Below, one piece after another: positions 29,131 to 36,851 of a stretch of 38,004 nt of DNA. Origin of the DNA: an uncultured Synergistaceae bacterium (lineage in GTDB: Bacteria; Synergistota; Synergistia; Synergistales; Aminiphilaceae); assembly GCA_937868015.1 (NCBI GenBank), contig CALMLW010000058.1, positions 1 to 38,004 on the forward strand, in the 5' to 3' direction. The stretch's first letter is position 1, and each line of letters opens with the position of its first letter. The notes under the pieces are model-generated. The model had not been told where the DNA came from. It did not search any database and saw only the letters and a list, made by a program, of their open reading frames with translations. The position numbers and the translations under genes were made by a program.

Positions 29131-31479
29131 TTATCCTCGGGCCACTTCCTGGACCCCCGCCACCGATCCCACACGCCCCATCACCCGGTAGAGGTGTTCC
29201 AGATTACGCACCCGGATTTCCGCCACCATCACCGCCCGACTGGCCCCCCGCACGTTAGCCCGGAGCCCCATGATGGCGGCATCGGCGTTTTGAATGGCCT
29301 GGGAGACCTCCGCAAAGAGCCCCGGGCGGTCGGAGGCTTCTATTTTCACTCGGCTGACGTACTGGGTCGCCACCCGGCGCCCCCAAGCCACTTCAATACG
29401 ACGCTCCGGGGGCATCTCTTCGATGCTGGGGCAGTCCTGGCGGTGCACCGTGATGCCCCGGGTCTTCGTGGCCAAACCCACGATGGCGTCTCCCGGTACG
29501 GGGCGACAGCAGTTCGCCAGCGACACCAAGACCCCTTCTGCCCCTTCCACCACCACTTCCGAGTCGACTTCGCGCTTGGGAGAGGGGGCGGCGGGAAGGT
29601 CCGGGGGGGGAAGGTCCAGCCCCTCCACGGGGTGGAGAAAGCCCAGAACCTTCTGAATCACCCCCGTCGCGCTGTGATGCCCCATGCCCAGGTCCACCAC
29701 AAGCTCCTCGGCCCCGGCATACCCCATGTCCCGGGCCACCCGGTTCAGGAGGGCTCCAAACTCCGACGGGGCCACGGGCGGGGGATCCCCCACCCGGCGC
29801 CGGAGCTCCCGCTCCAGCATTTCTTGTCCCTTGGAGAGATACTCTTCCCGCTCTGCCCTCTCCTGTTGGCGGAAATAGACCCGGATCTTGGACCGGGCCC
29901 GGTTGCTCCGGGCGACCTTGAGCCAATCTCGTGAGGGCTTTCCCTGGGGAGAGGTCAACACCCGCACGATATCGCCGTTTTGTAGGGCGTAGTCTATGGA
30001 GACTATCCGGCCGTTCACCATGGCTCCCACGCACTTGTGTCCCACTTCCGTGTGGACGTTATAGGCAAAGTCTATGGGGGTGGAGCCGTGGGGGAGGCTG
30101 ATGACGTCTCCTTTGGGAGTGAAGACAAAGACCTCCGAGGTCAGCACGTCTTCTTTGAGATGCGTGAGAAACTCCCGGGGTTCGCCGCCCTCTCCCTGCT
30201 CTTCCAGGGCCTTGCGGATCCACGTCAGGTTTTCGTCAATATCGCTGGCTTTGGCCCCTCGCTTGCCCTTGTATCGCCAGTGGGCCGCAATGCCGTACTC
30301 CGCCTGCCACTGCATGTCCCAGGTGCGAATCTGCACCTCGAGGGGTTCGCCGCTGGGGCCCACCACCGTGGTGTGCAACGAACGGTACATGTTGCTCTTG
30401 GGGTTGGCGATGTAGTCGTCGAACTGCCCTGGAAGGGGCTTCCACAAGGTATGTACCATGCCCAGGGCAGTATAGCATTCCACCACGCTGCTCACCACCA
30501 CACGCACCGCCAGCAGGTCGTAGAGCTGATCGAAGGCCAAATTCTTGCGCCGCATCTTCTCGGCGATGCTGTAGTAGTGCTTTGCCCTTCCCGTGATGTA
30601 CACGTCGATGTTAGCCGCCTTGAGTTCGCTCTGGAGCACGTCGATGGCCTTCTTGACGATGTTCTCTCGCTCGGGCATCTTCTTTCGCACTCGGCGTCGG
30701 ATGTCATGGTAAGCTTCCGCATCTAGGACGCAAAAGGCCAAATCTTCCAGCTCGCGTTTGATCTGGTAGATCCCCAGCCTATGGGCCAGAGGGGCGTAGA
30801 TGTCCATGGTCTCCCGGGCGATGCGCAGCTGCTTGTCCGGACGGAGGGCCTGGATGGTGCGCATGTTGTGGAGGCGATCCGCTAACTTTATGAGCACCAC
30901 CCGGATGTCTTTGGCCATGACGAGGAACATCTTTCGCAGGTTTTCCGCCTGATATTCCTCGATGGAACGAAAGGAGAGCTTGCCCAGCTTGGTGACCCCA
31001 TCCACCAGGGTGATGACTTCTGTGCCGAAACGGGAGGCCAGCTCCGCCGCCAGGATCTCCGTGTCCTCCAGCACGTCGTGGAGCATGGCCGCCACCAGCG
31101 TGTCCCGATCCATTCCCATGTCCGCCAGCACGGAGGCCACCTGAACGGGGTGCACCACATAGGGGTCCCCGGAAGATCTACGCTGGGCGCCGTGGGCCGC
31201 CGCCGCCGTCACCAGAGCCTCGCCCATCATCGCCAGATCCTCGCGAGATAGGTAGGTGGCCGCCTTCCCCCAAAGTTCCTGCCAGGCCAGCTTCAGGCTG
31301 GAGACCCGCTCGGGCTCGGGGATCCGGCCGATGAAACTATCCCTCAGGAGGCGCAAGTCCTTGGCCCCCGCCCCTCCCCGGGCCTCGGCCCCTAGAGCCC
31401 CCACCGCCTCCACCATGGCCTGGCCCGGGATCCGGGAGTGCCTGTCATTAGTCAACGAGTCGTTAGGTTTCACTGTCAT
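29131..31479 (-). CDS. Bifunctional (p)ppGpp synthetase/hydrolase, long Rel type
   Basis: A 782-residue RelA/SpoT homologue with all domains. The HD hydrolase is about residues 85-215, with H110 and H134-D135...E138-D139 (MLHDVLEDT) intact. The synthetase is about 290-410 (DDYIANPKSNMYRSLHTTV). A TGS domain follows (VFVFTPKGDVISLPHGSTPI), then the CC/zinc-finger-like segment (NCCRPVPGDAIVG ... HRQDCP) and a C-terminal ACT domain. The synthetase charge motif is QFDD (352-355), close to the ExDD of monofunctional RelA, although the hydrolase site is complete. The start ATG at 31479 overlaps the recJ stop as ATGA with a weak SD. The first 60 residues are poorly conserved, and an ATG 21 codons later is an alternative start. 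The gene makes and removes the stringent-response alarmone. Confidence 0.95.
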   Translation of the reverse strand: MTVKPNDSLTNDRHSRIPGQAMVEAVGALGAEARGGAGAKDLRLLRDSFIGRIPEPERVSSLKLAWQELWGKAATYLSREDLAMMGEALVTAAAAHGAQRRSSGDPYVVHPVQVASVLADMGMDRDTLVAAMLHDVLEDTEILAAELASRFGTEVITLVDGVTKLGKLSFRSIEEYQAENLRKMFLVMAKDIRVVLIKLADRLHNMRTIQALRPDKQLRIARETMDIYAPLAHRLGIYQIKRELEDLAFCVLDAEAYHDIRRRVRKKMPERENIVKKAIDVLQSELKAANIDVYITGRAKHYYSIAEKMRRKNLAFDQLYDLLAVRVVVSSVVECYTALGMVHTLWKPLPGQFDDYIANPKSNMYRSLHTTVVGPSGEPLEVQIRTWDMQWQAEYGIAAHWRYKGKRGAKASDIDENLTWIRKALEEQGEGGEPREFLTHLKEDVLTSEVFVFTPKGDVISLPHGSTPIDFAYNVHTEVGHKCVGAMVNGRIVSIDYALQNGDIVRVLTSPQGKPSRDWLKVARSNRARSKIRVYFRQQERAEREEYLSKGQEMLERELRRRVGDPPPVAPSEFGALLNRVARDMGYAGAEELVVDLGMGHHSATGVIQKVLGFLHPVEGLDLPPPDLPAAPSPKREVDSEVVVEGAEGVLVSLANCCRPVPGDAIVGLATKTRGITVHRQDCPSIEEMPPERRIEVAWGRRVATQYVSRVKIEASDRPGLFAEVSQAIQNADAAIMGLRANVRGASRAVMVAEIRVRNLEHLYRVMGRVGSVAGVQEVARG

Positions 31480-33119
31480 ACCACCGCACGTTCCAGCACG
31501 AACTGCATCCGGGGGGATCCTCGCCAGTGATCCAGCCGAGGGCGGTAGACCAGCCCCCGAAGGGCGGGACGGGCCCCGAAGAACGCGGTCCCATAAAAGG
31601 CCACGATGTCCACCCGACCCCGGGGGATCTTCACGTGGGCCCCCTGGGTCCCGAAGGGACGAGGCACGCTATCCGAAGGGAAGGGGCAGAAAAAAAGCGG
31701 CGAAGGGTTCCCCGTGCCAAAGGGGCCCAGCACTCCCACCTCGCGCCAGGCCTCTGGCGTCACCGTTTCCGGATCGACCTCCAGCACGTCAAGGCATTCG
31801 GGGGAAAAGCGCAGGGAAGAGAGTTCCTGGGTCATGGCTTGCTCCAGGATTTCCCAGGATTCGGGAGCCGCGCTGAACCCCGCCGCCAAGCGATGCCCCC
31901 CCCAAGCCAGAAGGTGGGGGCTGAGCTCGGAGAGAAAGCGCACCGCATCGCCCCCGGGGGGCATTCGCACCGTGCCCCGAAGGATGGGGCCCGCTTGGGC
32001 GGAGAGAATGACGGGCTTGCGGTGCTGGGAGCACAGTCGACTCGCCACACTGGAAAGCACCCCCACGGGCCATCCCTTGCCCCGGAGGACGCACCCCGAA
32101 GCCCCCACCTGGGGATTGATCTCTTCCACCAATTGGCTCGAAAGGAGCTGGCGCCGTCGGTTTAGGGCCACCAGACGCTCCATCCACGCCGATTGGTCCT
32201 TGTCTTCCAAGAGAACCCGCAGGGCCACATCGGCCAGGTCCAAACGCCCCGCCGCATTGAGGCAGGGAATAATTTTCATGGAAAGATCTTCCTCGGAGGT
32301 GTGGCGCCACCGCACGTCCAAACGTTCCGCCAAGAGGGCAATCCCTCGGCGATGACCGGAGCGCAGGCAATCCAATCCTCGGGCCACCAACATGCGATTC
32401 ACGGCCCCCAGGGGGGCGCAATCCGCCACGGTGGACAGGGCTACCAAGTCTAGTTGATTTTTAAGCCAAGGCCGGGGCATGGCCCCGGTCTGCCAGGCCC
32501 AGACCCAAAGCACCCCGGCGGCGCTCAGTGTCCGCCCCTCTTCGTTGCCCCCCATCTGAGGGTTGACCAGCACCACCGGCGCGTCGGGGACTTCCTGCCC
32601 CTCGGCGAAGTGGTGGTCGAAGATCCAAGTGGGGACCCCCGCATCCCGGGCCGCTTGATGGGAAGCTCGGTCGTGGGTACCGCAATCCACCACCACCAAA
32701 AGGTCGCATCCTCGCTGCATAATGCGATCCACCATGTCCTTGTGGAGCCCGTAACCCTTCAGGTGGCGGTGGGGGATATAGTACCGCACGTTAGCCCCCC
32801 TGGAAAGGCACATCTCCACCGCCAAGGCCGTGGCAGTCACTCCGTCCACGTCGTAATCACCGTAGACCACCACTTCCTTGCCGGGGGTGATACGGTCCAG
32901 GAAGGACTCTCGGGGGAGGGATGATCCCAGTTGGACCCCCTCCAGCGCCTCTTCCAGGGGCGGCACCCCCAACTCCCGCCCCGCCAGGGCTTCGTCTTTA
33001 CCCCGCATACACAGAAGGGACGCGAGCAGGGGGCCACACCCCAAGCGGCGAGCCAGAGCCTCGGAAGCCCCGTCCCGGCGCCAAACTCTCAAATCCTCCG
33101 GGGTACAGGTGGCAATCAA
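31476..33119 (-). CDS. recJ: Single-stranded-DNA-specific exonuclease RecJ
   Basis: A 547-residue 5'-3' exonuclease of the DHH family used in recombination and repair. Motifs are VVVYGDYDVDGVTATALAVE (Asp 88, 90, 92), VVDCGTHD, WIFDHHFAEGQEVPDAPVVL (D168-H169-H170), the DHHA1 WGGHRLAAGFSA, and a C-terminal OB-fold end (HVKIPRGRVDIVAFYG). The start is the TTG at 33119: it overlaps the lapA-like stop (TTGA) and has GAGG 5 nt upstream. No ATG lies before the conserved N-terminal region. The same frame is open for 157 more codons, but there it reads the lapA-like gene out of phase. In Clostridia apt often lies between recJ and rel; it is missing here. Confidence 0.93.
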   Translation of the reverse strand: MIATCTPEDLRVWRRDGASEALARRLGCGPLLASLLCMRGKDEALAGRELGVPPLEEALEGVQLGSSLPRESFLDRITPGKEVVVYGDYDVDGVTATALAVEMCLSRGANVRYYIPHRHLKGYGLHKDMVDRIMQRGCDLLVVVDCGTHDRASHQAARDAGVPTWIFDHHFAEGQEVPDAPVVLVNPQMGGNEEGRTLSAAGVLWVWAWQTGAMPRPWLKNQLDLVALSTVADCAPLGAVNRMLVARGLDCLRSGHRRGIALLAERLDVRWRHTSEEDLSMKIIPCLNAAGRLDLADVALRVLLEDKDQSAWMERLVALNRRRQLLSSQLVEEINPQVGASGCVLRGKGWPVGVLSSVASRLCSQHRKPVILSAQAGPILRGTVRMPPGGDAVRFLSELSPHLLAWGGHRLAAGFSAAPESWEILEQAMTQELSSLRFSPECLDVLEVDPETVTPEAWREVGVLGPFGTGNPSPLFFCPFPSDSVPRPFGTQGAHVKIPRGRVDIVAFYGTAFFGARPALRGLVYRPRLDHWRGSPRMQFVLERAVV

Positions 33120-33859
33120 CCTTTCCTCACTTCTCCCAAGGCACGGGAGGCCGCCGAGGCATCGTCGCCCCCCGAAAGATCCCCTTCGCTCCATGCATCG
33201 GAAGAGGGCCCTTGAGCCCTGGAAACGCCCCCTTCCGCCCCTTCGCACTCCAGGCAGAGCTCGGCCGGGTCTTCTTCTGTCACCTTCGGATGGGCGTAGA
33301 TTTCCACGGCCTCCAGGGGAGGGGTCTCCGCCGGGAGATCCTCGCCCCCCGCTCCCTCGCACTCCAGGCAGAGCTCGGCCGGGTCTTCTTCCGTCACCTT
33401 CGGATGGGCGTAGACCCCCAAGGTTTCCGAGGGGAGGGCCTCCACCGGTAGATCGCCGTCTCCCGAAGGGGGCTCGGCGGGATCCTCTTCCCCCCGGCCC
33501 CCACCGAGTCCTGACCCCTTCTCGAAATCTCCCGACGAGGGGGAGGAAGCTCTGGAGCTCGAGGGGCGGAGGCTTTCCAGAACACCCCACAGGCGGTCCT
33601 TTTCTTCCTTCGTCTCTCGGTGTGCCCCTTCAAGGGCAGCGATCTTTCGTCGAAGGGGGGTCACTTCCTCCATGAGGGCCAAAAGGGAGACGATCCACAT
33701 GAGCAGGGCTCCCAGGGCAAAGAGCAACACCTCCCACACCCCTTGGGGCATCTGCCGCTCCCAGAGGAGGACGCGCACCGTCACATCCCCCGGATTTTGA
33801 AAGACGTACCCCGCCGCCGCCAGCATGGCCACCGCCATCGCCAGAGCGTAGCTTTTCAT
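33116..33859 (-). CDS. LapA-like membrane protein with duplicated CxxC cytoplasmic tail
   Basis: A protein of about 247 residues. The N-terminal 65 residues fit the LapA/DUF1049 pattern: a first membrane helix (MKSYALAMAVAMLAAAGYVF), QNPGDVTVRVLLWER, then a second helix (VWEVLLFALGALLMWIVSLL). A short coiled coil (about 62-97) leads to a low-complexity acidic, Ser/Gly/Pro-rich tail. The tail contains two 22-residue near-identical modules (about 149-170 and 187-208) with a period of 38 residues, each with AHPKVTEEDPAEL followed by CLEC (C164/C167 and C202/C205). Known LapA proteins act with LapB in envelope (LPS) homeostasis; whether that holds here is unknown. The start ATG at 33859 has AAGGAG 8 nt upstream. 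The tail was not recognised from any family I know. Confidence 0.8.
   Translation of the reverse strand: MKSYALAMAVAMLAAAGYVFQNPGDVTVRVLLWERQMPQGVWEVLLFALGALLMWIVSLLALMEEVTPLRRKIAALEGAHRETKEEKDRLWGVLESLRPSSSRASSPSSGDFEKGSGLGGGRGEEDPAEPPSGDGDLPVEALPSETLGVYAHPKVTEEDPAELCLECEGAGGEDLPAETPPLEAVEIYAHPKVTEEDPAELCLECEGAEGGVSRAQGPSSDAWSEGDLSGGDDASAASRALGEVRKG
33243..33414 (-). repeat. Tandem duplication inside the lapA-like gene (58-bp copies, 114-bp period)
   Basis: Bases 33243-33300 and 33357-33414 are identical at 57 of 58 positions. The 56-bp spacers that complete each unit are related but more diverged. The 114-bp period keeps the frame (38 codons) and encodes the two CxxC modules. Such DNA-level identity suggests recent duplication, gene conversion or strong constraint. 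Confidence 0.95.
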
Positions 33860-33910
33860 GGGAACCACTCCTTCCTTCCACGCCTTGATTGATCCCCTTT
33901 TTTACCTACC

Positions 33911-33945
33911 CCGGGAATCTTGGGCCCCTCCTCAGGGGATCCCGG
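33911..33945 (-). repeat. Compound inverted repeat in the secF/lapA-like gap
   Basis: The 202-nt gap 33860-34061 holds no gene that I can support. Its clearest structure is a nested hairpin in the transcript: outer CCGGGA/TCCCGG and inner CCCCT/AGGGG with a GAGG loop. It is followed by GGTAGGTAAAAAAGG and not a U-tract, so it is not a standard terminator. Smaller GC hairpins (such as GGGCC-TCG-GGCCC) lie nearer secF. No convincing promoter for the lapA-like gene was found. Confidence 0.45.
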
Positions 33946-34061
33946 CCTCGCCCATCGCCCTCCGTACCGACGAAGGGAGCCGAGCAGGGGCCCGAGGCCC
34001 GCCGGGGGTCCGAAGACGCCCCTATCTCCCCGGCGCCCCGGATCTCTCGGGCCATCTCAAA

Positions 34062-34940
34062 TCACGCGTGAACCCTGGGCGACCTCTCATACCACTCGCA
34101 CAGCATGGCGCCAGCGATGTAGATGGAGCTGTAAGTCCCCACCAAAATCCCCACGAACATGGCCAGGGAGAAGTCCTGGATCACGGGGCCTCCCCACACC
34201 AGAAGCGCCACCACCGCCAGCAGGGTGGTAAGGGAGGTGTTGATGGTGCGAGAAAGGGTCTGGTTGATGGAGTCGTTGAGCAGAGGGGCGATGCCCTTGG
34301 AGACCCCTCCCCAGTTTTCCCGCACTCGGTCCAACACCACAATGGTGTCGTTCAGAGAGTACCCCACGATGGTCAGGATGGCGGCGATGAAAGATACCCC
34401 CACCTCTCGTTGCAGGAGGCTGAAGACCCCCAGGGTGATGATGGCGTCGTGAACGAGGGCCAGGACGCTCACCACGGCGAAGCGGAATTGAAAGCGTAGC
34501 GTGACATAGAGAAGGATCCCCCCCAAAGACACCGCCAGGGCCAGGAGGGCCTCCTCCCGGAGCTGCTTGCCCACCACGGGGCCCACCTTATCCATGCGGA
34601 GCAGCTTCATGGCGTCGTCTTCTCCCCGCAGGGCCTGGACCACGGCCTTCTGGGTGGCATCATCGTCGGCGGAGAAGCGAATGAACACTCCCTGGTCGCT
34701 GTAGGCCTGGATGGTGGCTTGGCTCTGGCCGACCTGGGCCAAAAGCTCCCTCACCCGTCCCACTTCAGTGGCCTTGCTGAACTCCACCTGAAGGATGAGC
34801 CCCCCCGTGAAGTCGATGCCCAAGTTCAACCCCCGGGTCGCCAGAAAAAACAAGCTGGCGGCGATCATGAGGGCGCTGATCCCCAGGCTCACGCGCCGGA
34901 TTTCCATAAACCGGATATAGATTCCTCGAAACAAAGCCAT
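34062..34940 (-). CDS. secF: Protein translocase subunit SecF
   Basis: A 292-residue RND-fold membrane protein with six membrane segments that works with SecD to drive late steps of Sec export using the proton gradient. Family features are the N-terminal helix (LGISALMIAASLFFLATRG), GLNLGIDFTGGLILQVEF, and the membrane block with LVHDAIITLGVFSLL and ILTIVGYSLNDTIVVLDRVR followed by ENW. The end EWYERSPRVHA is basic. The frame is open upstream into secD, but the ATG at 34940 (MALFRGIYIRFMEIRR) has GGGAGG 9 nt upstream. It follows secD by 25 nt. Confidence 0.97.
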   Translation of the reverse strand: MALFRGIYIRFMEIRRVSLGISALMIAASLFFLATRGLNLGIDFTGGLILQVEFSKATEVGRVRELLAQVGQSQATIQAYSDQGVFIRFSADDDATQKAVVQALRGEDDAMKLLRMDKVGPVVGKQLREEALLALAVSLGGILLYVTLRFQFRFAVVSVLALVHDAIITLGVFSLLQREVGVSFIAAILTIVGYSLNDTIVVLDRVRENWGGVSKGIAPLLNDSINQTLSRTINTSLTTLLAVVALLVWGGPVIQDFSLAMFVGILVGTYSSIYIAGAMLCEWYERSPRVHA

Positions 34941-34965
34941 CCCTTCGTTCCTCCCTACTTCCGAG

Positions 34966-36357
34966 TCAGCTGCGGATGATCCCGGATCCCCGGGATCCCC
35001 CGGCCATGGCCTGGAGCAATACCCGAGTGACCACCACGGCGCAGAAGACGCTGGACACAATACCGATGGAAAGCGTCACCGCAAAACCCCGAATCGGGCC
35101 GCTACCGAAGTAGTACAGGGCCGCTGCGGCGATGAGCGTGGTAAGGTTAGAGTCCAAAATGGTGGTGAAGGCCCGTCGGAACCCCGCATCCAGGGCCGCC
35201 ATGGGGGTCTTCCCCGCCCGGGATTCTTCCCGGATGCGCTCGTAGATCAGGATGTTGCCGTCCACCGCCATGCCGATGGTGAGGATGATGCCCGCGATGC
35301 CGGGAAGGGTCAGGGTGGCTTTCAGCGATATGAGCCCGGCGAAGAGGAGCATCATGGCCACTGCCAGAGCGATGTTAGCGGCCAGCCCCATGAGGCGATA
35401 ATAAATCATCATGAATAGCACCACCAAGGCCGCCCCGATGTACCCCGCCTTGAGCCCCGATTGGATGGAGTCCGACCCCAAGGAGGGCCCCACCGACCGG
35501 TTTTCCAGGATCTCCACGGGCACCGGCAACGCCCCGGCTCGCAGCATGATGGCCAAGCGCTGGGCGTCCTGGGGGGTGAAGCGCCCCGAAATCTGGGCTT
35601 GGCCGCCGCTTATGCGCTCCTGGACCACGGGGGCAGAGATCACCTGGCCGTCGAGGACGATGGCCAATTGCTTACCCACATTTTCCTCCGTGGCCTTGTC
35701 AAAAAGGTCCTTCCCCAGGGAGTTGAACTGAAGGGAAACCACCGCCCGCCCCAGGTTGTCGTAGTTTGTCTTGGCATCCTGGAGCTCGTTGCCCGACACC
35801 GCCTTGGGCCCCAAAAGGTAGGCCGTCCCTGCCTCGTCCTGGGCCACAAGGGCTCCCGGGATGCCCTGGGCTTCCTCTTTCATCTTCGTCTCAGAGGCCG
35901 TCACTTCGTCTTTGGCCGCCTGCCAACGCCCCTGGGCCGCCTCAAAGGAGCTGTCGTCGTCGTAGTTTTTCCGTTGCGGCGCAGCGGGCACCTTGGCGGA
36001 AACGGATCGCACCGGGCGGAACTCCAACTGGGCCGTCTGACCGATGAGGTCCAACGCCGCCTGGGGATCTTCCACCCCAGGAAGGTCCACCAGCACTCGG
36101 TCCTTCCCCGAGCGCTGAATCACGGGCTCCGCTACGCCATACTGGTCGATGCGGTTTCGGATCACCGCCAACAGGCGTTCCACGCTGTCATCCTCCACGG
36201 CGGCCCCATCGACCCCTTTGGCCTGGAGGACGATGTGCACCCCGCCCCGGAGATCGAGCCCCAGCCGGATCCTACCCTCCATGGGAAAGACCGTTACGAG
36301 TCCCGCGACGATTATCGCTCCCACCAACCCCAGGCGCCACTTATCACGTCGAATCAT
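34966..36357 (-). CDS. secD: Protein translocase subunit SecD
   Basis: A 463-residue RND-fold partner of SecF. An N-terminal helix is followed by GRIRLGLDLRGGVHIVLQ, the periplasmic P1 domain (RIDQYGVAEPVIQRSGKDRV, VDLPGVEDPQAA), and the head with QISGRFTPQDAQRLAIMLRA and GALPVPVEILENRSVGPSLG. The membrane part shows MAVDGNILIYERIREE and AFTTILDSNLTTLIAAAALY. A charged insertion of roughly 60 residues (about 127-185) splits the region between the P1 strands. I prefer the ATG at 36357 (GGAGG 8 nt upstream) over a GTG two codons earlier. A terminator separates it from yajC, so secDF may have a separate promoter, although I could not identify one. Confidence 0.97.
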   Translation of the reverse strand: MIRRDKWRLGLVGAIIVAGLVTVFPMEGRIRLGLDLRGGVHIVLQAKGVDGAAVEDDSVERLLAVIRNRIDQYGVAEPVIQRSGKDRVLVDLPGVEDPQAALDLIGQTAQLEFRPVRSVSAKVPAAPQRKNYDDDSSFEAAQGRWQAAKDEVTASETKMKEEAQGIPGALVAQDEAGTAYLLGPKAVSGNELQDAKTNYDNLGRAVVSLQFNSLGKDLFDKATEENVGKQLAIVLDGQVISAPVVQERISGGQAQISGRFTPQDAQRLAIMLRAGALPVPVEILENRSVGPSLGSDSIQSGLKAGYIGAALVVLFMMIYYRLMGLAANIALAVAMMLLFAGLISLKATLTLPGIAGIILTIGMAVDGNILIYERIREESRAGKTPMAALDAGFRRAFTTILDSNLTTLIAAAALYYFGSGPIRGFAVTLSIGIVSSVFCAVVVTRVLLQAMAGGSRGSGIIRS

Positions 36358-36430
36358 GCCCACATCCTCCCATTCCTCCGCTTCGGTTTACAAAAAAATT
36401 CGTTACCCCGGCTCACCGAGAGCCGCACGA

Positions 36431-36466
36431 CAAAAACGGAGCAGGCAAAGGCGCCCGCCCCGCTCC
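36431..36466 (-). terminator. Rho-independent terminator after yajC
   Basis: In the transcript GGAGCGGG pairs with CCTGCTCC (8 bp, one G-U) and is followed by GTTTTTG. A second 6-bp hairpin (CGGCTC/GAGCCG) and a run of seven U follow within 40 nt. It lies about 22 nt after the yajC stop and before secD. Confidence 0.6.
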
Positions 36467-36488
36467 TGGACACCGGGAAGAATCCTCC

Positions 36489-36830
36489 TTAATGTTTCAC
36501 GTCTCCCAAGCCCTGCTCCCCCGTCGCCTCCGGCGATAGGTCCGCAGCCTTGCCCTCTCCCGCAGAACGCTTGTAGGAGATGGAGCTCTTCAGGATCCGG
36601 GCCTTCACCCCGTCGGCGATCTCCAAGATAAAGCTGTCATCTTTAACCTCTCGGACCGTGCCGAAAAAGCCCCCCGCCGTGACCACATCGTCCCCTCGAT
36701 GGATGGACGCCAACATGGTTTCATGTTGTTTTTGCTTTTTCTTCTGAGGCCTTATGAGCAAAAAGTAAAAAATCACCACAAACACTACCAGGGGGAGCAA
36801 CATCCCCAGCAGATCTCCCTGCTGACCCAT
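36489..36830 (-). CDS. yajC: Preprotein translocase accessory subunit YajC
   Basis: A 113-residue protein with one N-terminal membrane helix (LLGMLLPLVVFVVIFYFLLI), immediately followed by the family hallmark RPQKKKQKQHETML. A small beta domain then appears (SIHRGDDVVTAGGFFGTVREV ... FILEIADGVKARILKSSI). YajC binds SecDF at the Sec translocon. I chose the ATG at 36830, with GGGAGG about 10 nt upstream; a GTG three codons earlier sits too close to that SD. Genes downstream (secD, secF) are its functional partners even though a terminator lies between. Confidence 0.95.
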   Translation of the reverse strand: MGQQGDLLGMLLPLVVFVVIFYFLLIRPQKKKQKQHETMLASIHRGDDVVTAGGFFGTVREVKDDSFILEIADGVKARILKSSISYKRSAGEGKAADLSPEATGEQGLGDVKH

Positions 36831-36851
36831 AAACCACACGCCTCCCTTAAG

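Noticed and set aside
33120-33590. 157-codon N-terminal extension of RecJ
   Set aside because: It reads the lapA-like gene in another frame and mirrors its DNA repeat as arginine- and glycine-rich sequence; RecJ proteins do not need it.
33903-34056. Small minus-strand ORF of about 50 codons between secF and the lapA-like gene
   Set aside because: It has no proper SD, the region is rich in palindromes, and the translation is arginine- and glycine-rich with no recognisable family.
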